DNA of 5,160 nt, taken from the NCBI GenBank assembly GCA_001723855.1, contig MCBC01000114.1, forward strand, positions 1 to 5,160, in the 5' to 3' direction. The notes beneath the pieces were generated by a model. That model saw only the letters and a program-made list of their open reading frames with translations, made no database searches and had not been told where the DNA came from. Positions 1 to 5,065 of the stretch are shown here, one piece after another. The translations under genes were made by a program, and so were the position numbers. The stretch's first letter is position 1. Every line of letters starts with the position of its first letter. The stretch is from Candidatus Altarchaeales archaeon WOR_SM1_86-2 (lineage in GTDB: Archaea; Altiarchaeota; Altiarchaeia; IMC4; MCBC01).

Positions 1-728
1 AGGGAATTCACGTTGAACGGCGGTTTTACCTTACCAAGGTAATTTATTATCTCTTCACCGCTCAAAGCATAACCAACCCTAAGCCCCGCCAACCCGAAGG
101 CTTTAGCGAATGTTCTCAGCACAATCAGGTTATCATATCCGGAGATTAGAGAAGCAATTGAGTTACCGTAAAATTCAACATATGCTTCGTCGATAACCGT
201 GATTTTTCCGGAATTAAGGATTTGCTCCATATCCTCCCTGCCGATAACCCCCCCGTCCGGATTATTCGGAGAGCAGAGGATTACTATATTTGATTTCCCG
301 AATCTTTTGTCCCTCTCGAATCTTTCAACACTGAAATAAAATCCAGGGTCTAAATTAATCCCGTAATAGCGTTCATTCAGGGCTTCCGCCATCAGTTTGT
401 ACTCGGAGTAGGTCGGGTAAACGCTTACAACCGGCCCTTTGAATGTTTTTACTATCATATCTATGAGTTCATCGGAGCCGTTGCCCGCTATTACATTTTC
501 AGCCCCGCAATCGCAGTACTCAGCAATCCTCTGCTTTAACTCGGCATCCCTGTAGGGGTATTTGTAAACCGATCCGGCATTCTCTCTTATCGCTTTAATT
601 ACCTTCGGCGACGGACCGTAATTATTCTCGTTGGATGCTAACTTTATATACCCTTCTCTTGTTTCTCCCGGGGTGTAGAGATCCAGGTCTTTTATCCATC
701 CTCTCAGGTAATTTGATATTTCCATCAT
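1..728 (-). CDS. hisC: Histidinol-phosphate aminotransferase, N-terminal 242 residues (C-terminus beyond window edge)
   Basis: This is a fold-type I PLP aminotransferase of the HisC kind, which converts imidazole-acetol phosphate and glutamate to histidinol phosphate in cytoplasmic histidine synthesis. Visible motifs in order are: LASNENNYGPSP (about 30-41), the substrate-side segment usual in HisC; YKYPYRDAELK (55-65); GNGSDELID (82-90), which binds the PLP phosphate; CSPNNPDGG (152-160) with the PLP-contacting Asn156; VIDEAYVEF (178-186) with Asp180 and Tyr183; and RTFAKAFGLAGLRVGY (205-220), with Lys209 as the Schiff-base lysine and Arg217 as the phosphate or substrate arginine. All key residues seen are intact. 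About 110-130 residues are missing beyond base 1, judged from the usual family length of about 350-370. Two ATG codons in a row (728 and 725) are possible starts; the outer one is given. No Shine-Dalgarno sequence precedes either. The gene follows the ATPase by 15 bases, so the two may be co-transcribed. Another class I aminotransferase specificity is possible but less likely given the N-terminal motif. Confidence 0.92.
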   Translation of the reverse strand, partial: MMEISNYLRGWIKDLDLYTPGETREGYIKLASNENNYGPSPKVIKAIRENAGSVYKYPYRDAELKQRIAEYCDCGAENVIAGNGSDELIDMIVKTFKGPVVSVYPTYSEYKLMAEALNERYYGINLDPGFYFSVERFERDKRFGKSNIVILCSPNNPDGGVIGREDMEQILNSGKITVIDEAYVEFYGNSIASLISGYDNLIVLRTFAKAFGLAGLRVGYALSGEEIINYLGKVKPPFNVNS

Positions 729-743
729 TATTTTATAGTTTTT

Positions 744-1913
744 TCACATGAGTTCATATTTCATGGATATCCATTTGCCGAATACCGGATCGTCAATACT
801 ATAAACTGCATGGGCATCTTTCGAAACTACCCCCTTTTCTTGTAATGACAGAAGATAGGTTGAGGCAGCAGACGCATTCATCCCGGATGCGTCGGAGATC
901 TCCTTTGGAGAATGTTTATTACATGCGATTGAGATAATAATTTTCTGCTCGTTTGGAGAAAGAGAATTAAATTCTTCAATGAAAATGAGATTTCCTTCTT
1001 CTTCCAGCGTATTCTTAACTGCGAACTCAATGTCTTTTAGCTCGATCATACTCTTGTTGACAGAGTTTATTTTTTTGCCAAATAATTGAATATAGAATGG
1101 AAACCCCTCGGTGATCTCGTACATTCTATCAATACCCTCCTCTGTGATGTCTTTATCTATATTTTTTTTAAGCAGTTCTCTAACATACTCTTTCTTTAGA
1201 GGCTTTATCTCTTTTAATACAAACTGCCTGTAAAATGGTGATACAGAAGATAAAACAACTGCCTCCATGGTCTTTCTTATGGATCCGGATATACACAGAA
1301 CCGTATTTTTCTGTTCCTCGTGAATGGTTCTTATAACCCCGACAATATCCGCCCCGATTCTTGAACCATTCTTTAGATCTATGATAAGCGGGAATTCATC
1401 CATAAGCAGGACACACTTGGTTTTTGTCTCGTCTGCAAGTCTCTCGGGAAGTTCAAATGCCCTCTTTATGAGTTCTCCGTAATCTCTTGCTTTTTCTTCA
1501 TCAAATGTAAGCAAAAATTCTATATCCTCCCCGAGTTTCATACTGATCTTCATCTCTTTGATGTGTTCCCTGATAACAGCAAGAGGTGACATCATCAGGT
1601 CCTTTACCCTGTACCTTAATGGTAATCTTTGCTTGTATGCCGTAAGCACCTCGGTTGAGAATTTTTTAACGAAATTTCCCACCGTCTTTGGTGCAAGTTC
1701 AAATAGTGAGAAGTAGATTACAACAACATCCTCTTTATCTTTAAGTAATCTCTCCATCTCTTTTAATATTGATGTCTTCCCAACCCGTCTTTTCCCGTAT
1801 AGTGCAAAACCCATCTGGGATTCTTTATCCGAGAGAGTATTCAACATTTCCGCAATGATCTCTTTTCTGTCTATAAAATCCTTTCCTTCCGCCGGCTTTA
1901 ATGTGAATGCCAT
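744..1913 (-). CDS. Archaeal AAA/STAND-like ATPase with C-terminal winged helix (COG1672 / ATPase_2 type)
   Basis: This 389-residue protein is a stand-alone P-loop ATPase of the large archaeal group with an ATPase_2-type (PF01637) core. Seen in order are: an N-terminal FIDRKEII box (13-20), where this family usually has an F.nRe motif; Walker A GKRRVGKTS (40-48) with Lys46 and Thr47; a helical region (about 75-165); Walker B CVLLMDEF (167-174) with Asp172 and Glu173; a sensor-like strand CISGSIRKTM (207-216); a possible arginine finger in SPFYRQF (225-231); a helical lid (about 240-305); and a winged helix-turn-helix (about 317-372) followed by DPVFGKWI (375-382), which resembles the DPFFRRW-like ending common in these proteins. 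There is no signal peptide or membrane segment. The cellular role of the family is poorly known; members are often mobile or defence-associated, but nothing here proves that. The ATG at 1913 starts just before the conserved N-terminal box. All ATPase motifs are intact, so it is probably active. It ends 15 bases before hisC, and nothing in the protein points to histidine synthesis. Confidence 0.88.
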   Translation of the reverse strand: MAFTLKPAEGKDFIDRKEIIAEMLNTLSDKESQMGFALYGKRRVGKTSILKEMERLLKDKEDVVVIYFSLFELAPKTVGNFVKKFSTEVLTAYKQRLPLRYRVKDLMMSPLAVIREHIKEMKISMKLGEDIEFLLTFDEEKARDYGELIKRAFELPERLADETKTKCVLLMDEFPLIIDLKNGSRIGADIVGVIRTIHEEQKNTVLCISGSIRKTMEAVVLSSVSPFYRQFVLKEIKPLKKEYVRELLKKNIDKDITEEGIDRMYEITEGFPFYIQLFGKKINSVNKSMIELKDIEFAVKNTLEEEGNLIFIEEFNSLSPNEQKIIISIACNKHSPKEISDASGMNASAASTYLLSLQEKGVVSKDAHAVYSIDDPVFGKWISMKYELM

Positions 1914-1917
1914 ATCA

Positions 1918-1947
1918 ACTAATTTTTTTTAGTCTAAAAATTTTTAG
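1918..1947. repeat. Two adjacent CTAA/TTAG palindromes upstream of the ATPase gene
   Basis: ACTAATTTTTTTTAGT (1918-1933) has perfect 5-base inverted arms (ACTAA/TTAGT). CTAAAAATTTTTAG (1934-1947) is a perfect 14-base palindrome directly next to it. Their centres lie 15 bases apart, and the pair ends 4 bases before the ATPase start codon. The position is downstream of the candidate TATA box and close to the expected transcription start, so it could be a repressor operator, perhaps for the winged-helix ATPase itself. The role is inference: AT-rich DNA makes short palindromes by chance, but two matching arm pairs side by side are less easily explained that way. Confidence 0.4.
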
Positions 1948-1970
1948 TTCCCCCTATTTATACATTAAAA

Positions 1971-1978
1971 TATATAAA
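1971..1978 (-). promoter_or_regulatory. Candidate TATA box for the ATPase gene
   Basis: On the minus strand this reads TTTATATA, an exact match to the archaeal TATA-box consensus. Initiation about 25 bases downstream would fall near 1947-1950, giving a leader of roughly 35 bases that contains both palindromes. A second TATA-like element, TATAAATAG (1954-1962), would give a leader of about 15-20 bases. The sequence does not decide between them. No Shine-Dalgarno motif lies before the ATG. Confidence 0.5.
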
Positions 1979-1982
1979 TAAA

Positions 1983-2378
1983 TCACTTCCATTTCAATTG
2001 TTCTTTATATGTCGAGTGGGGTTTGAATTTTTTCTCAAATAACGCATCCCCGAGTATGTCTATTTTTTTTCTATGTCTCCAGCGCCCATTCCGGCATCCC
2101 TGCAGTAACTCAGATAAATGATCCCATCCACATCGAAGCCCATGATCTTTGCGGCGATTGTATCCGCTGCAAGGAAATCGGTGCTTGCGATAGCGCAGTT
2201 AACCCCACCGGAGTGCCGTCTGCCGGACCGTCGCCCTCCATACCCATTAAGCCGTCAATCACATTTAAATGCTGGGGAATTAACTTTGCAAGTTCAAACA
2301 GTTTGAGGCCTTGTATCCTTGATGCAGCGCTATCTTATCGTTTCCCGGGAAGCCCCCCTTGTGAATCTGCCCCTTATC
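1983..2378 (-). pseudogene. DUF362 family protein, 5'-truncated and frameshifted remnant
   Basis: No intact gene covers this stretch, but reading the minus strand across three frames gives a continuous DUF362-like C-terminal part of about 130 codons. The pieces are HKGGFPGNDKIALHQG, then IQGLKLFELAK through VIDGLMGMEGDGPADGTPVG, then NCAIASTDFLAADTIAAKIM through GAGDIEK, then IDILGDALFEKKFKP to a TGA at 1983-1985. The MEGDGP..GTP and FLAADTIAAKIMGFD segments are the family signatures. Frame changes fall near 2314-2318, at the C4 run 2203-2206, and at the T8 run 2063-2070. Each is mended by adding one base, so each looks like a single-base loss. A fourth near 2362-2366 is possible and would carry the reading to about 2412. 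An in-frame stop lies at 2379-2381. The usual protein is about 300 residues or more; the N-terminal half is not found upstream, where the antitoxin-like gene lies. DUF362 function is unclear. Truncation plus three shifts argues for decay, although homopolymer sequencing error could explain one or two shifts. Confidence 0.8.
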
Positions 2379-2409
2379 TTACCTAATCGAAATAAAACAC
2401 AAGAATGAA

Positions 2410-2613
2410 TTAACTAAATAAGCCCCTTTCTTTCGCCAAATCATCCAATGATTTTACTCTACCTTCATTTATCGCCTTTCTGCTCTCTTTAATCATTCTC
2501 ATCGCTTCTTCATCCCCTAAAATTTCAATTGTCCTCTTCATTGACTCATACTCATCCCTGGAGATGGTCACATAGGTGGTTTTATGTTCCGGGCTTTCAA
2601 ATAGTGCAGGCAT
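2410..2613 (-). CDS. Small antitoxin-like protein (RelB/Phd-YefM type), no partner toxin
   Basis: This 67-residue acidic/basic helical protein resembles the short antitoxins paired with RelE/ParE toxins in archaea and bacteria. The visible pattern is a short strand followed by a helix, TTYVTISRDEYESMKRTIEI (12-31), then LGDEEAMRMIKESRKAINEG (32-51), then GRVKSLDDL (51-59), where such antitoxins often carry a 'G.v.sle' segment. The C-terminal half would be the toxin-wrapping part. In the usual arrangement a toxin gene follows or overlaps the antitoxin end, but here the next sequence is the DUF362 remnant and no RelE-like reading is visible. It may therefore be an orphan antitoxin, act on a toxin elsewhere, or be a regulator. 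The ATG at 2613 has no Shine-Dalgarno sequence; the preceding 55 bases are AT-rich with a TATATA-A-TATATA palindrome. The assignment rests on pattern only and is moderately sure. Confidence 0.6.
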   Translation of the reverse strand: MPALFESPEHKTTYVTISRDEYESMKRTIEILGDEEAMRMIKESRKAINEGRVKSLDDLAKERGLFS

Positions 2614-2668
2614 TTTGAGATATATAATATATATTGTCTACATAAATAAATAAAAATGCTTTATAAAT
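2614..2668 (-). promoter_or_regulatory. AT-rich spacer: likely terminator of the upstream operon and promoter of the antitoxin-like gene
   Basis: This 55-base gap is the first sizeable break after the tight rps9-to-VIT1 run. On the minus strand a T-rich stretch (GCATTTTTATTTATTT, about 2644-2659) follows the VIT1 stop and resembles archaeal oligo-T terminators. The same region can be read as a TATA-like element (TTATTTAT) at about the right distance, some 30 bases, from the ATG at 2613. The odd-centred palindrome ATATATAATATATAT (2620-2634) lies between the two and could be an autoregulatory site. All of these readings are weak because the DNA is almost purely A and T. Confidence 0.3.
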
Positions 2669-3274
2669 TCAGTGCCACCCGATCAGATAACAAATCACCG
2701 CCGTTATGATCCCGATCGCCAAAAATCTCAGCCCCGAGATAAACATATTTCTGTTTGAAACTCTTCCGAGATAAATCCCGATGATAAATAAAATAAATAG
2801 CGCGGTTATCACCGAACCCCCAATGGCCTCATACGGGGGTAAAAACAGGAAAGGAACCACCGGGATCCACGCAGCAACCATTGGAGAGATCCCGTGCACA
2901 AAACTGCTCCATAAAATAGCAAATTTTTTGGCATCATGTATGATCGTGCCTTCAAGTTTGGTGAGCATACTGTTCTCCAGCCCCCTGAGTTCTATATCCC
3001 GCTCTATTCTTTCGCTTTCATATGCCCCGAAGAACGATGAAATCCCAAGTCCTACACCCATTGCGATCCCGCTGGCGAATATTATATCGCTCATGCTCTC
3101 ATCAAACTCTACGCCAGCGGAAGTTGCCCCGGCCAGTGCCCCAAGAACCAATGCCAGTGCCGTCAATGCCCCGTCAAAAGTTCCTATTACAAAATACCTC
3201 CTTGATAAAGGTCCGAGGTGTGCAATCCTGGAATACTCCTTTATCTCTTCTATGCGATCTTCTAATTTATTCAT
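2669..3274 (-). CDS. VIT1/CCC1-like integral membrane protein (TIGR00267-type), probable metal transporter
   Basis: This 201-residue membrane protein has a short cytoplasmic-looking N-terminus (LEDRIEEIKEYSRIAHLG, 4-21) and about five hydrophobic segments (roughly 28-50, 63-86, 117-145, 150-171, 177-199). The first contains GTFDGALTALALVLG (31-45), matching the FDG(L/A) start of the VIT1/CCC1 family with Asp34 in the membrane. The loop after the second segment is charged (YESERIERDIELRGLE, 85-100), as in family members where acidic residues of this loop bind metal. VIT1/CCC1 proteins move Fe2+ or Mn2+ across membranes. The archaeal TIGR00267 branch has not, to my knowledge, been shown to do so, so substrate is inference. 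The length fits the family. The gene follows the MEMO gene by 16 bases and is probably the last gene of the rps9 operon. No Shine-Dalgarno sequence precedes the ATG. Because this is an integral membrane protein, plus-strand readings across it are shadows. Confidence 0.8.
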   Translation of the reverse strand: MNKLEDRIEEIKEYSRIAHLGPLSRRYFVIGTFDGALTALALVLGALAGATSAGVEFDESMSDIIFASGIAMGVGLGISSFFGAYESERIERDIELRGLENSMLTKLEGTIIHDAKKFAILWSSFVHGISPMVAAWIPVVPFLFLPPYEAIGGSVITALFILFIIGIYLGRVSNRNMFISGLRFLAIGIITAVICYLIGWH

Positions 3275-3290
3275 CGAGTTTTATTTAATG

Positions 3291-4100
3291 CTATTTGATT
3301 AAAACACCCCCGTAACCCACAACCCGCCCATAATCCCCGCTTACATCGCCGGATGTCATGTACTTAACCAACTCCGCTTCTTTTGCCCCCAGTTCTTTAC
3401 TTGCAGCAATCATCGCTGCAGTCGGAGCACAGCCGCACATGGAAATGTTCAATTTCCATACATCCTCAAGCAATTTTTCTTCATCCAGTCTCAGAACATC
3501 ATCCAATGCTATCCTGTCCTTCTCATTGGCTGCCTGCTGGGGCTCGTAGTGCGTTAGATCGGAACTTGCTATCACCATAACCCTTTCCCGGGTCTTTTTA
3601 ATCCCCCGGGCAATCGCTTTTCCAATATCTCTGCATACCTCTAATCTCGCATCTGCCATGACCACCGGCACGAGCTGGAAATCCTTATTGAAGTACTGCA
3701 GGAACGGGATCTGCACCTCTATGCTGTGCTCTCTTAAATGTGCTCCAAAGTCGCTTTTCAAATATTTCGAATGGACCAGTATTTCCTTCCCCAGTATGGA
3801 ATCTATAAGCACGTCCCCAAAGGGCATTATCCACTGCCCGTCCAGCATTATCGAGGATGCTTTACCAAGACCGGTGTGATTTGGACCCAGGATCACAAAT
3901 GTATCAATGCCCTTAAGATTTGCCCTGGAGTATGTCGCCGCGGCGACTGCACCGGAATACACATACCCCGCATGCGGTGCCATGACCCCGATAACGTCAT
4001 CTTTTTGTGCGTCCCTCTCGATGTATTTTTCTATGCTGGTATTCAGATCTCTCGGGCCTGCAGGATAAAACATCCCCGAGACAGCTGGGTTTCTGATCAT
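3291..4100 (-). CDS. MEMO1 family protein / AmmeMemoRadiSam system protein B
   Basis: This complete 269-residue MEMO protein has the usual length. Family motifs in order are: NPAVSGMFYP (4-13), APHAGYVYSG (41-50) with His43, LGPNHTG (71-77) with His75, LREHSIEVQIPFLQ (122-135), SSDLTHYE (179-186) with Asp181 and His184, CGCAPTAAM (222-230), and GDVSGDYGRVVGYGG (251-265). His43, His75 and Cys222 appear to match the human MEMO1 metal-binding residues (His49, His81, Cys244), so the metal site is intact. The fold is related to extradiol dioxygenases. In prokaryotes the protein is grouped with AMMECR1 and a radical SAM protein, but neither partner is in this window. In many archaea MEMO follows the S2 gene in a ribosomal/mevalonate cluster; here it follows the acylphosphatase-like gene by 11 bases and precedes the VIT1-like gene by 16. 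The biochemical role in archaea is unsettled. The ATG at 4100 places the conserved NPAVSGMFYP at the proper distance from the N-terminus. Confidence 0.93.
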   Translation of the reverse strand: MIRNPAVSGMFYPAGPRDLNTSIEKYIERDAQKDDVIGVMAPHAGYVYSGAVAAATYSRANLKGIDTFVILGPNHTGLGKASSIMLDGQWIMPFGDVLIDSILGKEILVHSKYLKSDFGAHLREHSIEVQIPFLQYFNKDFQLVPVVMADARLEVCRDIGKAIARGIKKTRERVMVIASSDLTHYEPQQAANEKDRIALDDVLRLDEEKLLEDVWKLNISMCGCAPTAAMIAASKELGAKEAELVKYMTSGDVSGDYGRVVGYGGVLIK

Positions 4101-4111
4101 TTTTCAGATTT

Positions 4112-4525
4112 TCAAGTTGATATCATGAAGAGTACCTGTTGTTTGATCCTGTTTCTCGCACTCTCATTTCTGAATTCTTTTACTTCATCGAGTAATCCTG
4201 CACCGACATTAACAAACTTTTGTTGTTGAGCGGCCATAAATCCAGATCTGAAAGATTCTAAACTTTTAACTCCTCCATCATAATCTTCTTTGTCTACGGA
4301 ATCAACTTTAGCATGCGGAGGAAAATCCTCCCCGATACAGTTAAAGAATTCCGCCGCATTATCCTCCGATGATTCAACTAAAATCATCACTGCTTGCTTT
4401 TCGTCTTCTTTTATATTCTTTGCGTCAAATTTTTCAATTTCAAAATCATCTGCAAAGCTCATCAAGAATAATGTGCAGCCAACATCATGAACCTTTTCAC
4501 CTTTAATTAAAATTTTCGTATTCAT
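4112..4525 (-). CDS. Acylphosphatase-like protein with altered active site and helical C-terminal tail
   Basis: This protein is 137 residues from the ATG at 4525. Residues about 3-80 fit the acylphosphatase fold: a first strand KILIKG (4-9), the phosphate-loop position GEKVHDVGCT (9-18), FDAKN (33-37), AVMILVESSEDNAAEFFNCI (45-64) and FPPHAKVDSV (68-77), the last like the family's 'pp.A.Vdsv' ending. In active enzymes the loop reads G.VQGVGFR; here it is one residue longer and the catalytic Arg is Thr18, while the catalytic Asn seems kept as Asn37. Acylphosphate hydrolysis is therefore doubtful. Residues about 84-137 (including FMAAQQQKFVNVGAGLLDEV) form a helical tail absent from standard 90-residue enzymes; I recall archaeal acylphosphatase-like proteins with comparable tails. 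A longer reading from 4636 would overlap rps9 by 89 bases and adds 37 residues with no acylphosphatase character, so 4525 is preferred. It lies between rps9 (22 bases) and MEMO (11 bases). Its function is unknown. Confidence 0.75.
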   Translation of the reverse strand: MNTKILIKGEKVHDVGCTLFLMSFADDFEIEKFDAKNIKEDEKQAVMILVESSEDNAAEFFNCIGEDFPPHAKVDSVDKEDYDGGVKSLESFRSGFMAAQQQKFVNVGAGLLDEVKEFRNESARNRIKQQVLFMIST

Positions 4526-4547
4526 TTTATAAACTCTTTTAAAACCT

Positions 4548-4979
4548 TTACCTGTATGATTTCTGTCTTCTGTGTCTTGGACCCTTACGGCTCTGACCTG
4601 GTTTATGCGGTTCAGTGTGTCGGTGATCGCCGGCAATTATTGTTCTGTCATACCCGACGTAAGCCTCAAGCAGACCCTTTCCCTTACCTCTCTCCCCTCC
4701 GCCCAAAAAATCAACCAACCCTCTTGCAATGGATGACCTTACTGCATCTGCCTGTCCCATAACCCCCCCGCCGCGGACATTAACTGCTATGTCGATCTTA
4801 TCCAGGTTCACGAAATCCGATGCAAACAGGAGGGATTCCTCAATCTTTAGTTTTGCAAATTCCGGCTTGTACGAATCCAAGGGCACGGAGTTAATCCTGG
4901 TCATCCCTTTTCCCTTCTTAATCGTTGCCCTTGCTACAGCCGTTTTTCTTTTCCCTGCCACATGTGATATATCCGCCAA
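4548..4979 (-). CDS. rps9: 30S ribosomal protein S9 (uS9), archaeal type
   Basis: This is the 143-residue archaeal S9 protein, which sits in the head of the small ribosomal subunit with its C-terminal tail reaching the P-site tRNA. Visible are GKRKTAVARATIKKGKG (9-25), NVRGGGVMGQADAVRSSIA (67-85), and the tail HTEPHKPGQSRKGPRHRRQK (121-140) plus the closing SYR, with all conserved glycines and the terminal arginine present. The start is not ATG: the best choice is TTG at 4979, which gives MADISHVAGKRKTA, the expected 8-9 residues before GKRKTA. An in-frame TAA six bases upstream excludes a longer form. A GTG at 4961 (Val7) is the only close alternative and would shorten the N-terminus. The gene appears to head an operon with the acylphosphatase-like, MEMO and VIT1-like genes. 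It lacks its usual upstream neighbour L13 and downstream rpoN/rpoK. Confidence 0.96.
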   Translation of the reverse strand: MADISHVAGKRKTAVARATIKKGKGMTRINSVPLDSYKPEFAKLKIEESLLFASDFVNLDKIDIAVNVRGGGVMGQADAVRSSIARGLVDFLGGGERGKGKGLLEAYVGYDRTIIAGDHRHTEPHKPGQSRKGPRHRRQKSYR

Positions 4980-5065
4980 TTTTTATAAATTATATTTTTG
5001 ATAAAACTTTTTTTTAAAAGTTTTTGTTATTAATTATAAAAAGATTAAAAAGATAAAAATATAAA
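4980..5065. promoter_or_regulatory. Divergent promoter region between rps9 and leuD
   Basis: These 86 bases are over 85% A+T and must hold promoters for both genes. For leuD (plus strand), TTATAAAAAG (5034-5043) is a good TATA box whose centre lies about 28 bases before the ATG, which predicts a leaderless or nearly leaderless mRNA. For rps9 (minus strand) candidates are TTTTAAAA (5012-5019), about 36 bases from the TTG, and weaker AT elements nearer the start. The DNA is too AT-rich to choose. No Shine-Dalgarno sequence is present on either side. Confidence 0.5.
5003..5024. repeat. Perfect 9-base inverted repeat in the rps9/leuD divergent region
   Basis: AAAACTTTT (5003-5011) and AAAAGTTTT (5016-5024) are exact reverse complements separated by four T residues. 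The element overlaps the best rps9 TATA candidate and lies about 10 bases upstream of the leuD TATA box. A protein bound here could affect both promoters. As RNA on either strand it could form only a weak A-U hairpin, so a DNA-level site is more likely. Function is inference, and the low complexity lowers confidence. Confidence 0.35.

Noticed and set aside
729..739. CTATAAAATA directly upstream of hisC as a TATA box
   Set aside because: It abuts the ATG, so a transcript starting about 25 bases downstream would begin inside the hisC coding sequence.
2118..2306. Plus-strand reading of 62 residues in the 1914-2409 gap
   Set aside because: It has no family resemblance and lies antisense to the DUF362 remnant, whose protein signatures are clear on the minus strand.
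2620..2634. ATATATAATATATAT as a strong antitoxin operator
   Set aside because: It is purely A and T, so the symmetry is weak evidence; it is mentioned only as a possibility within the spacer entry.
2781..3302. Long plus-strand reading (173 residues) and an overlapping 88-residue one
   Set aside because: Both are antisense shadows of the VIT1-like gene. The serine/alanine/isoleucine-rich composition arises from the complement of membrane-segment codons.
3358..4229. Several plus-strand readings up to 163 residues
   Set aside because: They are antisense to the well-supported MEMO gene and the end of the acylphosphatase-like gene, with no recognisable domain.
4526..4636. N-terminal extension of the acylphosphatase-like protein by 37 residues
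   Set aside because: It would overlap rps9 out of frame by 89 bases and adds no acylphosphatase sequence; the internal ATG at 4525 starts right before the first strand.
4556..5001. Plus-strand readings of 68 and 90 residues
   Set aside because: They are antisense shadows of rps9, and the second runs into the AT-rich promoter region.
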